Assembly (NCBI RefSeq): GCF_011320225.1 | Contig: NZ_JAAOEN010000002.1 | Location: 310,584 to 374,583, forward strand | Source of the DNA: Phytoactinopolyspora limicola | GTDB lineage: Bacteria; Actinomycetota; Actinomycetes; Jiangellales; Jiangellaceae | Direction of reading: 5' to 3' | DNA: 64,000 nucleotides | In this document: positions 34,360-42,992 of the stretch, piece after piece | How positions within the stretch are numbered: position 1 is the first letter of the stretch | Layout: the number at the start of each line of letters is the position of its first letter | Notes under the pieces: model-generated | The model's input: the letters and a program-made list of their open reading frames with translations, nothing else | What the model was told of the DNA's origin: nothing | Databases searched by the model: none | Translations under genes and position numbers: made by a program

Positions 34360-34388
34360 TCAGACGTTGAAGCGGAACTCGACCACGT
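34360..34388 (+). repeat. ychF 3' terminus, presumed chromosomal attachment site
   Basis: These are the last 29 bp of ychF, repeated exactly at 28623-28651. The encoded peptide is VVEFRFNV plus stop. All other sites in the array point in the same direction relative to ychF. Confidence 0.85.
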
Positions 34389-35433
34389 CGCCGTCCTGCA
34401 TGACGTAGTCCTTGCCCTCCACCCGGAGCACACCCTTGGCCTTGGCTTCGGCCATCGAACCGACGGCCACGAGGTCGTCGAAGGAGACCACTTCGGCCTT
34501 GATGAATCCCCGCTGGAAGTCGGTATGGATGACGCCGGCGGCCTCGGGCGCCGTCGCACCCTTGGGTATCGTCCAGGCGCGGGCTTCCTTCGGCCCAGCG
34601 GTTAGGTAGGTCTGCAAGCCGAGGGTGTCGAAGCCGACCCGGGCCAGCATGTCCAGGCCGGACTCCTCTTGTCCGATCGACTGGAGCAGTTCGAGAGCTT
34701 CGGCGTCGTCCAACTCCACCAGCTCTGATTCGATCTTCGCGTCGAGGAAGATCGCCTCGGCCGGCGCGACCAGCTCCTGCAGCTCTACGCGGAGCGCGTC
34801 GTTGGTGAGCTCGTCGTCGTCCATGTTGAACACGTAGAGGAAAGGTTTCGCGGTCAGCAAATGCAGCTCACGCAACGGCTCCATGTCGAGGCCGGCGGCG
34901 AACACCGTGCGGCCATCCTCCAGGACCGCCTTGGCCTGCTCGACGGCATCGACCGCGGCCTGCTTCTCCTTCGCCACCCGGGCCTCGCGGGCCAGCCGCG
35001 GCAGCGCCTTCTCGATGGTCTGCAGATCGGCCAGGATCAGCTCGGTCTCGATGATCTCGATGTCGTCCTTCGGTGAGATCCGACCGTCGACATGCACCAC
35101 GTCGGGATCGTTGAAGACCCGGATGACCTGGCAGATGGCATCCGCCTCACGGATGTTGGCCAGGAACTGATTACCCAATCCCTGCCCTTCGGAGGCACCT
35201 TTGACGATGCCCGCGATGTCGACGAAATCCACCGTGGCTGGCAGCTGCCGCGCGGAGCCGAAGATCGTCGCCAACGTCTCGATCCGAGGATCCGGCACGC
35301 CGACGACGCCGACGTTGGGCTCGATCGTCGCGAAGGGGTAGTTGGCCGCCAAGATGTCGTTCTTGGTCAACGCGTTGAAAAGCGTGGATTTGCCGACGTT
35401 GGGTAGCCCGACGATGCCGATGGTGAGACTCAC
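34360..35433 (-). CDS. ychF: Redox-regulated ATPase YchF (Obg-family)
   Basis: A 357-residue P-loop ATPase of the Obg family that binds ribosomes and prefers ATP. G1 is [15 protein letters not shown]3 is [20 protein letters not shown], and G4 reads FNMDDDE, the YchF variant that relaxes GTP specificity. A coiled-coil domain follows, then the C-terminal TGS domain ending DVVEFRFNV. The GTG at 35433 gives the usual [13 protein letters not shown] start; upstream frame residues lack homology. The 3' end is the apparent insertion point of the accessory array. Confidence 0.97.
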   Translation of the reverse strand: MSLTIGIVGLPNVGKSTLFNALTKNDILAANYPFATIEPNVGVVGVPDPRIETLATIFGSARQLPATVDFVDIAGIVKGASEGQGLGNQFLANIREADAICQVIRVFNDPDVVHVDGRISPKDDIEIIETELILADLQTIEKALPRLAREARVAKEKQAAVDAVEQAKAVLEDGRTVFAAGLDMEPLRELHLLTAKPFLYVFNMDDDELTNDALRVELQELVAPAEAIFLDAKIESELVELDDAEALELLQSIGQEESGLDMLARVGFDTLGLQTYLTAGPKEARAWTIPKGATAPEAAGVIHTDFQRGFIKAEVVSFDDLVAVGSMAEAKAKGVLRVEGKDYVMQDGDVVEFRFNV

Positions 35434-35567
35434 GATGCACAAGAGTACGTGCGGGTGCTGCCTGGCACGTAATCCGACGGTCCGCACACCGGCCGGGCGG
35501 CACGAACAGGGCGTGCGTTCGCCGCGTCTGCGCAACATTGTCTGTGCTATCCGGCAGAGTAAGGGCT

Positions 35568-37055
35568 ATGGATGGAACCGCCGTTCTCGTCGCACTCCTC
35601 GCCCTGCTCGTCGGCTTGGCGCTCGGGGCGCTGCTGGTGCGCGCACGCACCGTCGGCACTACCGCCACGGTCGTCGCCGAACGGGACGCCGCGCGGACCG
35701 AACGAGACGCGGTACGCGCCGAGCGGGCCGCTCTCATGGCCAAGTACGACGACACCGCGCGCCAGCTCCAAACTGCGGAGGCTGCCCGGGCCAAGCTCGA
35801 ATCCGAGCTCGCCCATGCCACGTCCGATGCCGAGCAGCGGCTGGAGTTCCTTCGCCAGCAGCAGGAGCGGCTGGGGCAGGAGTTCGAGCGGCTGGCGGCG
35901 GCGGCGCTGCGGCAGAATCGGGACGAGTTCCTGCAGCTCGCCCAGGAGCGGCTCAAGGGGTCCGAGGATCGGGTCAAGGTCGAGCTGGACCAGCGCCGTA
36001 CCGCGGTCGAAGCTCTGGTGAAGCCGCTGAACGAGCAGCTGGGCAAGGTGAGCGAGCACGTCAGCACGTTGGAGCAGGCCCGTAGCAAGGCCTACGTGGA
36101 GCTGCGCACCCAGATCGAAGCGATGGGTAAGAGTTCGGAGCAGCTACGCACCGAGACCAAACAGCTGGTCACAGCGCTACGGGCGCCGCAGGTCCGAGGT
36201 CGCTGGGGTGAGCTCCAGCTGCGTCGGGTGGTCGAGGCCTCGGGCATGGTGGAACACGTCGACTTCACCGAGCAGGCCACCGCCGAAACCGCCGATGGTC
36301 GGTTGCGGCCGGATCTAGTGGTCACACTCGCCGGTGGCAAGAACGTCGTCGTGGATGCCAAGGTGTCGTTCAGTGGGTTTTTGGAGGCCGAGGAGGCGCG
36401 GGACGACACCACCCGCGCCGCACGGCTGGCCGCGCATGCCCGCCATGTCCGCGATCACATCGATTCCCTGGCCAACAAGGAGTATTGGGAGCAGTTCGCG
36501 CCGACACCGGAGTTCGTCGTGATGTTCGTGCCCTCGGAGGTGTTCCTCAGCGCCGCCATCGAGCAGGAGCCGACTCTCTACGAATACGCCTTCGAACGCA
36601 ACGTCGTGCTGGCCACACCGGCCAACCTGGTCGCTCTCTTGCGCACGGTCGGCTACACATGGCGGCAGGATGCGCTAGCCAAGAACGCCCAGCAGGTGCT
36701 CAACCTCGCCCGCGAGCTCCATTCGCGGCTCGCCACCATGGGACGGCACATCTCCAAGCTCGGTCGCCAGCTCGACAGCGCCGTCAGCTCGTATAACAGC
36801 ACGGTCAGTTCATTGGAGAGCCGGGTGCTGGTCAGCGCTCGAAAGATGGCGGACCTGAAGGTCGTCGACGATGAACTCGAGTCTCCGGCGCAGGTCGAGC
36901 GGGCCGCTAGGCAGGTTCAGGCCCCTGAGTTGGTCGCCGCCGTCGACGATGCACTCGTCGCCATTGAAGACATCGACAGCCGCTACGGCGTGGACGTCGA
37001 CGGCAACGAGCAGTCCACGGACGACACCACGCTCCGAGATGGCACCGCCGGCTGA
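35568..37055 (+). CDS. rmuC: DNA recombination protein RmuC
   Basis: A 495-residue protein: an N-terminal membrane helix (AVLVALLALLVGLALGALLV), a long coiled coil (residues ~35-190, RDAARTERDAVRAERAAL and EFLRQQQERLGQEFERL), then the RmuC nuclease domain of the PD-(D/E)XK fold with RPDLVVTLAGGKNVVVDAKV. RmuC limits inversions between short inverted repeats in E. coli, noteworthy in a chromosome with many palindromes. The ATG at 35568 is chosen because it leads straight into the membrane helix. Confidence 0.93.
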   Translation: MDGTAVLVALLALLVGLALGALLVRARTVGTTATVVAERDAARTERDAVRAERAALMAKYDDTARQLQTAEAARAKLESELAHATSDAEQRLEFLRQQQERLGQEFERLAAAALRQNRDEFLQLAQERLKGSEDRVKVELDQRRTAVEALVKPLNEQLGKVSEHVSTLEQARSKAYVELRTQIEAMGKSSEQLRTETKQLVTALRAPQVRGRWGELQLRRVVEASGMVEHVDFTEQATAETADGRLRPDLVVTLAGGKNVVVDAKVSFSGFLEAEEARDDTTRAARLAAHARHVRDHIDSLANKEYWEQFAPTPEFVVMFVPSEVFLSAAIEQEPTLYEYAFERNVVLATPANLVALLRTVGYTWRQDALAKNAQQVLNLARELHSRLATMGRHISKLGRQLDSAVSSYNSTVSSLESRVLVSARKMADLKVVDDELESPAQVERAARQVQAPELVAAVDDALVAIEDIDSRYGVDVDGNEQSTDDTTLRDGTAG

Positions 37056-37075
37056 GCTTCGCCTAGAGTGCCAGC

Positions 37076-37345
37076 ATGAGCAAGGCCAAGACCGTTGCCG
37101 GGCTGGTCGCTGCCGGACTGGTCACCGCAGTTGTCACCACCGAGCTACGCAAGCCGGCGGACGAGCGCACATGGGAAGGCGCACTGGGTGGGCTCATCCC
37201 GTATGACCTGCGCCCGCCTACCGCCAACCGGCTGCGCGAGCGGCTGTGGGCGCCAGACGACGAGCGCCTGTTCACCCCACATGTCTTCGGCATCGGATGG
37301 TCGGTGAACGTCGGGCGTCTAGCCAGACGTCTCGGGCTGGCGTAG
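37076..37345 (+). CDS. DUF5808 domain protein
   Basis: An 89-residue protein with an N-terminal hydrophobic helix (VAGLVAAGLVTAVVTTE) and a C-terminal block with ERLFTPHVFGIGWSVNVGRL, which is the DUF5808 signature. The conserved aromatic and glycine pattern lies at residues ~65-85. Its stop abuts the GTG of the next gene, so the two are co-translated. Function unknown. Confidence 0.82.
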   Translation: MSKAKTVAGLVAAGLVTAVVTTELRKPADERTWEGALGGLIPYDLRPPTANRLRERLWAPDDERLFTPHVFGIGWSVNVGRLARRLGLA

Positions 37346-37855
37346 GTGGCTGAGCCAGACCTACCCGAGCGCCGCGAACAGCGGGCCGCCGACCATGATC
37401 GTGACACAGTAGCCGAGGATCTACGCGAAGCGTTCGGTGAAGGGCGACTCACCGCTGAGGAGTACCGGCAACGATTGGACGCCGTCTGGCAGGCCCGCAC
37501 CTACGGAGAGTTGGATCGCTTGACGGCTGATCTCCCCCCTCCGATCGAGCGGATCCAACGTCAACAGGCCGAGCGGCACGCGGCGGAAGAGGCTGAACGC
37601 AAACGCCGCGACCTGGCGGAGTACATCGGCGAGTGGCAGCACTGGCTGGGTGGCGCCGCCATCATGGTCGGCATCTGGGCGGTGATCAGCGTCGTCAGGG
37701 GTGAGCTGATCCACTTCTGGCCCGCGGTTCCCATCGGGATCTGGGCGATCGTGTTGATCGTCGCTGGCATCTTCGGCTCCAGCAGCAGCGACGATGAGGC
37801 CGAGGATGAAGGAGACGACGAGGAAGACGACGACGACTACCACTACCGGTGGTGA
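37346..37855 (+). CDS. DUF1707 domain protein with 2TM segment
   Basis: A 169-residue protein. The DUF1707 domain (residues ~15-65) has DTVAEDLREAFGEGRLTAEE and YRQRLDAVWQARTYGELDRL, a short helical domain frequent in actinobacteria. Two membrane helices follow (WLGGAAIMVGIWAVISVV, FWPAVPIGIWAIVLIVAGIF) and the C-terminus is a run of Asp and Glu. The GTG start directly follows the preceding stop. Two further DUF1707 proteins lie at 41.6-42.9 kb. Confidence 0.88.
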   Translation: MAEPDLPERREQRAADHDRDTVAEDLREAFGEGRLTAEEYRQRLDAVWQARTYGELDRLTADLPPPIERIQRQQAERHAAEEAERKRRDLAEYIGEWQHWLGGAAIMVGIWAVISVVRGELIHFWPAVPIGIWAIVLIVAGIFGSSSSDDEAEDEGDDEEDDDDYHYRW

Positions 37856-37885
37856 GCCGACTACCAATGTCGACCTACTGGGGCG

Positions 37886-38857
37886 TCACCCGTCGGTTTG
37901 GCCCTTGAGATCTTTGCGGAGCTCCCGGGGTAGCGAGAAGATCAGCGACTCCTCCGTCGTGCGGTGCTCGTCGACGGTGGGGAAGCCACGTTCGGCCAGC
38001 CAGTGCACCACACCACTCACCAGCTCTTCGGGCACCGAGGCGCCGCTGGTCAGCCCCACGGTGGTGACACCCTCCAGCCACGCCTCGTCGATCTCGGAAG
38101 CGTTGTCCACCCGGTAGGCGGCCGTGGCGCCGGCCTCCAGGGCTACCTCCACCAACCGCACCGAGTTGGACGAGTTGGCCGATCCCACCACCAGCACCAG
38201 CTCCGACTGGGCGGCGACTTCCTTGATGGCCACCTGGCGGTTCTGCGTGGCGTAGCAGATGTCGTCGCTCGGTGGACTCATGAGGTCGGGGAACCGCTCA
38301 CGCAATCGGTTGACCGTCTCATACGTCTCATCCACCGACAAGGTGGTCTGCGACAACCACACCACCCGGGACGGGTCTCGGACGGCGACATCGGCGACGT
38401 CATCGGGACTCTGAACCAGTTGAATGTGCTCCGGCGCCTCGCCCGACGTACCTTCGACCTCTTCATGGCCCTCATGGCCGATGAGCACGATGTCGAGGTC
38501 TTCCTTGGCGAACCGTCGAGCCTCGTTGTGGACCTTGGTGACCAGCGGACAGGTAGCGTCGATGGTGCGCAGCCCACGTTCGGCCGCCTCGGCGTGCACC
38601 ATGGGAGACACCCCGTGGGCCGAGAACACCACCAGCGCCCCCTCGGGTACTTCCTCCAGTTCCTCGACGAAGATGGCACCACGCTTCTCCAGCGTCTGCA
38701 CCACGTGGAGGTTGTGCACAATCTGTTTGCGGACGTAAACCGGGGGCCCGTAGCGGTCGAGCGCCTTCTCGACGGTGACCACCGCGCGATCGACCCCAGC
38801 GCAGTACCCGCGGGGCGCGGCGAGCAGTACCCGTCCTTCAGCCGTCATGGCCTCCAT
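37886..38857 (-). CDS. ispH: 4-hydroxy-3-methylbut-2-enyl diphosphate reductase
   Basis: The last enzyme of the MEP isoprenoid pathway (323 aa), making IPP and DMAPP with a [4Fe-4S] cluster. The three cluster cysteines lie in [12 protein letters not shown] (Cys19), [13 protein letters not shown] and [27 protein letters not shown] and [11 protein letters not shown] are the substrate motifs. The start could be the next Met, three codons in. It is divergent from xseA. Confidence 0.96.
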   Translation of the reverse strand: MEAMTAEGRVLLAAPRGYCAGVDRAVVTVEKALDRYGPPVYVRKQIVHNLHVVQTLEKRGAIFVEELEEVPEGALVVFSAHGVSPMVHAEAAERGLRTIDATCPLVTKVHNEARRFAKEDLDIVLIGHEGHEEVEGTSGEAPEHIQLVQSPDDVADVAVRDPSRVVWLSQTTLSVDETYETVNRLRERFPDLMSPPSDDICYATQNRQVAIKEVAAQSELVLVVGSANSSNSVRLVEVALEAGATAAYRVDNASEIDEAWLEGVTTVGLTSGASVPEELVSGVVHWLAERGFPTVDEHRTTEESLIFSLPRELRKDLKGQTDG

Positions 38858-38907
38858 CGTAGGTGCCTGACCCCGGCGCCGCCGAACGCCCGGTACGGTT
38901 GGCGACT

Positions 38908-40128
38908 ATGGCGCTCGACACCTCACCGGAGAAACCCGCTCCGGTCCGGGTCATCACGCAGGCCATCGGCCAGTGGGTCAACCGGCTCGGTGCCGTCTGG
39001 GTGGAGGGCCAGGTGACACAACTCTCGCGCCGCCCGGGCACCCAGACCGCGTTCCTCACCCTGCGTGATCCGGCCGCCGAGGTGTCCCTCCAGGTCACCT
39101 GCCCGGTTCGGGTGCTCGACGGACTCGAGGCGCCACTCACCGAAGGCACCCGCATCGTCGTACACGCCAAACCTTCCTGGTACTTCACCCGCGGCACCCT
39201 ATCGCTGGCCGCCGACGACATCCGCCCGGTCGGACTCGGGCAGCTGCTGGCCCGTCTAGAGCGGCTGCGCAAGATCTTGACCGCCGAGGGTCTGTTCGCC
39301 GCCGACCGTAAACGCCGGCTGCCGTTCCTGCCCCGGACCATCGGGCTCATCTGCGGCCGCGACTCCAAGGCCGAACACGACGTCCTAGAAAACGCCCGGC
39401 GACGCTGGCCCGGTGTGCGGTTCCGGGTGGAGAACGTCGCGGTGCAGGGCACGTCCGCGGCTGGCCAGGTGATGGAGGCGCTACGTGCGCTAGACCGCGA
39501 TCCCGACGTCGACGTCGTCATCATCGCCCGCGGCGGCGGTTCGGTCGAAGACCTACTACCGTTCTCCGACGAGGCCGTCCTGCGGGCGGTGGCAGCCACG
39601 ATCACCCCCGTGATCAGCGCCATCGGCCACGAGGGGGACAGCCCGCTGCTAGACCTCGTCGCCGACGTCCGGGCCTCCACCCCCACCGACGCCGCGAAGC
39701 GTGCCGTGCCCGACGTCCTCGACGAACTCACCCGGGTGACGCAGGCCAGGCAACGACTACGGGCACGGCTACGCCAGTGGATCGACCACGAGCAGGCCGG
39801 GCTGGACGCCACCACGTCGCGCCCGGCGCTCGCCGACGCCGCCCACAGCATCCGGATCCGCGCGGAGGACCTCGCCATGCTGCGCGAGCGGTCTCGTCGT
39901 AGCCTGCGGCACACCTTGGAGCGCGCCGCCGTCGACGTCGAGCACACCCGCGCCCGGATCCGCGCTCTGTCCCCCGCCGCCACACTGGAGCGCGGCTATG
40001 CCGTGGTTCAACATGTGACGGCCACCGACGGCGCGGTCATTCGCACCCCAGACGACGTCGCCGCCGGGGAGCGGCTACGTATCCACGTCGCTGGTGGTGC
40101 CTTCACCGCCACCGCGGACCAGGAGTAG
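38908..40128 (+). CDS. xseA: Exodeoxyribonuclease VII large subunit
   Basis: A 406-residue single-strand nuclease subunit. The N-terminal OB fold has [20 protein letters not shown] and [19 protein letters not shown]. The catalytic domain has [37 protein letters not shown] and [21 protein letters not shown] coiled-coil region and the C-terminal [12 protein letters not shown] complete it. The ATG at 38908 fits the usual N-terminus. xseB follows 29 bp later. Confidence 0.96.
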   Translation: MALDTSPEKPAPVRVITQAIGQWVNRLGAVWVEGQVTQLSRRPGTQTAFLTLRDPAAEVSLQVTCPVRVLDGLEAPLTEGTRIVVHAKPSWYFTRGTLSLAADDIRPVGLGQLLARLERLRKILTAEGLFAADRKRRLPFLPRTIGLICGRDSKAEHDVLENARRRWPGVRFRVENVAVQGTSAAGQVMEALRALDRDPDVDVVIIARGGGSVEDLLPFSDEAVLRAVAATITPVISAIGHEGDSPLLDLVADVRASTPTDAAKRAVPDVLDELTRVTQARQRLRARLRQWIDHEQAGLDATTSRPALADAAHSIRIRAEDLAMLRERSRRSLRHTLERAAVDVEHTRARIRALSPAATLERGYAVVQHVTATDGAVIRTPDDVAAGERLRIHVAGGAFTATADQE

Positions 40129-40157
40129 CCGAGAGTGTCCTGATAGGTTGACGGGCT

Positions 40158-40427
40158 ATGAGCGAGGCCAACGCCACCGAGCCAGCCGCGGCGCAACCGG
40201 CCGGTTCTGGCTCGACCACCGAGCCCACCTATGAACAGGCCCGCGACGAGCTCGTCCAGATCGTCGCGAAACTGGAGGCCGGCGGCACCACGCTGGAACA
40301 GTCGCTCACCTTATGGCAACGCGGCGAGGAGTTGGCAGCGTTGTGCGAGCGTTATCTCGAGGGGGCCCGCAGCAAGCTGGACGCCGTCACCAACACGAGT
40401 ACCAACGACGCCCACGCCAATGGCTGA
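40158..40427 (+). CDS. xseB: Exodeoxyribonuclease VII small subunit
   Basis: An 89-residue partner of XseA. After an Ala/Thr-rich N-terminal extension of ~24 residues, the helical hairpin YEQARDELVQIVAKLEAGG with TLEQSLTLWQRGEELAALCE and YLEGARSKLDAV is the family signature. It follows xseA in the same operon. Confidence 0.95.
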   Translation: MSEANATEPAAAQPAGSGSTTEPTYEQARDELVQIVAKLEAGGTTLEQSLTLWQRGEELAALCERYLEGARSKLDAVTNTSTNDAHANG

Positions 40428-40470
40428 CCCACATGAGCCGGCCGGACGAGTGATGCGTCCCCTGTGTTGA

Positions 40471-40995
40471 TCACCGCAACCAGGTAACGAACTCTTCCAA
40501 CATCGAGTAGGGTCCCGTTCCACGGACGATGGTGACGACATCGTCGGCAGTACGCACCAGGGCACGATCAGCGCCGCCGCGTTGGGCGAGCCGCTCCCAC
40601 CGCTCCCCAGCCACGTCGACGTTTCCGTCCTCCTCGAAGTCTCCGAGTCGGTCACGGACGTACGCGGCGACCTCACCGTCAGCCTGCTCGAGGCCAACGA
40701 ACTGCTCTCCGTCGATCAAGAAGCCAATCCGCCACTGGTGTCCGGCAGTATCCAGAGTGTGATGCACACTAGTGGCCCGCCACTCGGATGGCACCGACTC
40801 GGGCGCCTCGACGTGGTACGGGTACTGCTCCCGGACGACGGCGAGCACACCCTCGTAGTCCACTGGATCGGGCAGCGACCGCTCCGGCCGATTGATGGCG
40901 AAAAATCCAGCCACCAAGGCCAATAGTCCGACCAACACGGCCATGGCTCGCACCATGTCGCCGGTGCTCGCGTTGCCTCGTGCTCTCCCGGCCAT
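40471..40995 (-). CDS. DUF4245-type membrane-anchored protein
   Basis: A 174-residue protein with an N-terminal membrane anchor (VRAMAVLVGLLALVAGFFAI) and an extracytoplasmic domain. Blocks typical of DUF4245 are VDYEGVLAVVREQYPYHVEA, WRIGFLIDGEQFVGLEQADG and the closing GPYSMLEEFVTWLR. The Met at 40995 starts the anchor; further upstream the frame runs into the inverted-repeat element. Function unknown. It is convergent with xseB. Confidence 0.85.
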   Translation of the reverse strand: MAGRARGNASTGDMVRAMAVLVGLLALVAGFFAINRPERSLPDPVDYEGVLAVVREQYPYHVEAPESVPSEWRATSVHHTLDTAGHQWRIGFLIDGEQFVGLEQADGEVAAYVRDRLGDFEEDGNVDVAGERWERLAQRGGADRALVRTADDVVTIVRGTGPYSMLEEFVTWLR

Positions 40996-41046
40996 ATGGG
41001 TTATCTTCCCAGGCGCCCGATGGCCCGAACACGGCAGGTTCACTCC

Positions 41047-41634
41047 ACCCCGTTGTGCACCTGATCTCCGTTTTGTCACCTGATCTTTTCCGTGGGAGCG
41101 ATCAGGTGTGCTGAAGGCGGCAATGGCCGACCGTGGTGCATCTGATCTCGTCTCACAATGTGAGCGTAAAATGATCAGATGCATGAATCGGCTCACAGCG
41201 GCCACTTATGCATCTGATCGTCGGGCTCGAGGCGCAGTTGTGTCGAACGGCGCGCAGTTCTCCGTGGCTCCGGGCAGTTGGATGCGGCTCGAGTCGTCTC
41301 GTGCCCATTCAACTGAACCACCGCTGTGAGCTCGATCGATGTGCAACGCTGCCGATGGGTGTGTGACCGGAAGCAGCGGGCCGGGGACCGGCGGCGCCGT
41401 CATCGTGGCGGCGAAGGAAAGGCTTGCAGCTACCAGATGATTACCACCTGGCTGCCCCGACGATCAGATGCATGAATCGGCTCACAGCGGCCACTTATGC
41501 ATCTGATCATTTTACGCTCACATTGTGAGACGAGATCAGATGCACCACGGTCGGCCATTGCCGCCTTCAGCACACCTGATCGCTCCCACGGAAAAGATCA
41601 GGTGACAAAACGGAGATCAGGTGCACAACGGGGT
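41047..41634. mobile_element. 588-bp element with 179-bp terminal inverted repeats, no coding capacity (MITE-like)
   Basis: Arm 41047-41225 is the reverse complement of arm 41456-41634 without mismatch except for one 23-bp inner block (GAATCGGCTCACAGCGGCCA core), which reads in the same direction in both arms. That block is itself framed by GATCAGATGCAT inverted repeats, so it has flipped in one arm. The 230-bp centre has no supported gene. The right end overlaps the TAA stop of the next gene. A degenerate relative lies at 14501-14684. Confidence 0.75.
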
Positions 41635-42323
41635 TAGCGGCGGCGACGCTTGGGGGCCCGTACCGTTACCTCGCCGAGCAGCATGAACCCACCGATGCGC
41701 AGGATCGGTGCCCCCGGAGTCACCGTGGTCTCCAGTTTCATCTTTCGGTCGCCCAGCACGTTGGTGATGGAGTCCATTCGGACATCGATGCCTTCGGGCA
41801 CGATGATCGTCGCGCTCCCCAGGACCACTCCGAGCCGGATGTCCACCTCCGGCGCCCGGACGATGGCCTCGGTGAAGTCCAACTCCACACTGCCGAGGAT
41901 GGAGGTGACGTCAACTCGCGCGGGCACCTCCCACCGACCGGAGCGCTTCTCCTCGCTGAGGATGGCGTTGATCTGTTCTTTCCGCACTGGTGCGCGGGAG
42001 TTGTCCGCCGGTGGTGATGGAGCCGCAGCCGATGGTGGGTGCGCCGAACGTCCAGCCCACTGGGGTTCCGTCGTGGCACCCGGGACCGGATATGGGCCTT
42101 GGGGCAGGTCGCGGGTGATCGGCTGCAGGTCTCCGTAGGTCCGCGCCTTGAACGCCGCGTCGAGACGTTCCTCCAACTCGGTCAGCGTCAACCGTCCTTC
42201 ACCGGCGGCTTCCCGTAACGCTTCGGCGACCCGCTCCCGGTCGACGTCTGAGCAGCGCAGGTCTGCCGGGCTGTCGACATGCGGCACGTTCTCCGCTGGC
42301 CGGTCAGGGGTGTCGGGGCTCAT
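41634..42323 (-). CDS. DUF1707 domain protein with LiaF-like C-terminal domain
   Basis: A 229-residue soluble protein. The N-terminal DUF1707 domain has CSDVDRERVAEALREAAGEG and LTLTELEERLDAAFKARTYG. After a Pro/Ala-rich linker, a beta-rich domain (VDVTSILGSVELDFTEA, VLGSATIIVPEGIDVRM, LRIGGFMLLGEVTVRAPKRR) resembles the C-terminal domain of LiaF, a modulator of cell-envelope stress signalling. The ATG overlaps the stop of the preceding paralogue by 4 bp. Its stop lies at the edge of the inverted-repeat element. Confidence 0.87.
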   Translation of the reverse strand: MSPDTPDRPAENVPHVDSPADLRCSDVDRERVAEALREAAGEGRLTLTELEERLDAAFKARTYGDLQPITRDLPQGPYPVPGATTEPQWAGRSAHPPSAAAPSPPADNSRAPVRKEQINAILSEEKRSGRWEVPARVDVTSILGSVELDFTEAIVRAPEVDIRLGVVLGSATIIVPEGIDVRMDSITNVLGDRKMKLETTVTPGAPILRIGGFMLLGEVTVRAPKRRRR

Positions 42324-42946
42324 GGCCGCTCCACCGGCGTGCGTTTGACCGCTACCCCACCGAAGACGGCTTTACCGCCGATCCGAACGACCGGGGCGCC
42401 CGGCGGTGGCTGATGAGTGCTGGCCTCGTCGGCAAATCCGCCGAAGACTCCGTTGCCCTCTACGACGACACGCACATCGGGTGGGACGATCACTACAGCA
42501 CCGCCGAACACCGCTTTGATCTCGATGTCGACGTCGCGGCTCTCCAGCTGTGCATCGGTCAGGTCCAGTTCGGCACCACCGAAGACGGCCATGACCCGGT
42601 ACTGGTTGGGCACCACCCAACGGCCCCGCCGCTGGGCTCCGCTGAACACGACCTTGGTGGAGCGGGCACCAGCGGTTCCGCCTACTCTCGGCTCACCGCT
42701 CACCTGCGCGACGTCTATATGCCGTGCGGGCGCTACGACCGGCCGGTGCTCCAGGACACCCGGCAGATCGTCGACGACGATCTCCAGATCGCCATATGTT
42801 TTGGCGGCATACAACGCCTCGATGCGGTCATCCAGCTCGCTCAGGGTCAACCGGCCTTCCGCGGCTGCTTCTCGCAGCCGCTCCGCCACCTGATCACGAT
42901 CAGCGTCGGATGCGCGCAGCCCTCGTTGATCTCGGCTGTCACTCAC
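42320..42946 (-). CDS. DUF1707 domain protein with LiaF-like C-terminal domain, paralogue
   Basis: A 208-residue protein with the same architecture as its downstream neighbour: DUF1707 (ASDADRDQVAERLREAAAEG, DDRIEALYAAKTYGDLEIVV), a linker, and a beta-solenoid-like domain (RVMAVFGGAELDLTDAQL, IKAVFGGAVVIVPPDVRV, AVFGGVAVKR). The GTG at 42946 begins a normal DUF1707 start; upstream frame residues are Pro/Arg-rich and unlikely to be translated. The two genes arose by tandem duplication (inference). Confidence 0.86.
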   Translation of the reverse strand: MSDSRDQRGLRASDADRDQVAERLREAAAEGRLTLSELDDRIEALYAAKTYGDLEIVVDDLPGVLEHRPVVAPARHIDVAQVSGEPRVGGTAGARSTKVVFSGAQRRGRWVVPNQYRVMAVFGGAELDLTDAQLESRDVDIEIKAVFGGAVVIVPPDVRVVVEGNGVFGGFADEASTHQPPPGAPVVRIGGKAVFGGVAVKRTPVERP

Positions 42947-42992
42947 ACATGCGACCCTACAATGCCTAGGCCCCTCCCTGGGTAGGAGAAGA

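Noticed and set aside
24717-34388. The site array as a classical integron with attC sites
   Set aside because: No intI-like gene is present in the window, the sites lack the GTTRRRY and RYYYAAC consensus boxes of attC, and they match the coding end of ychF instead.
41206-41403. Transposase or other protein in the centre of the 588-bp element
   Set aside because: The only open frame is 65 residues with no motif; too short for a transposase.
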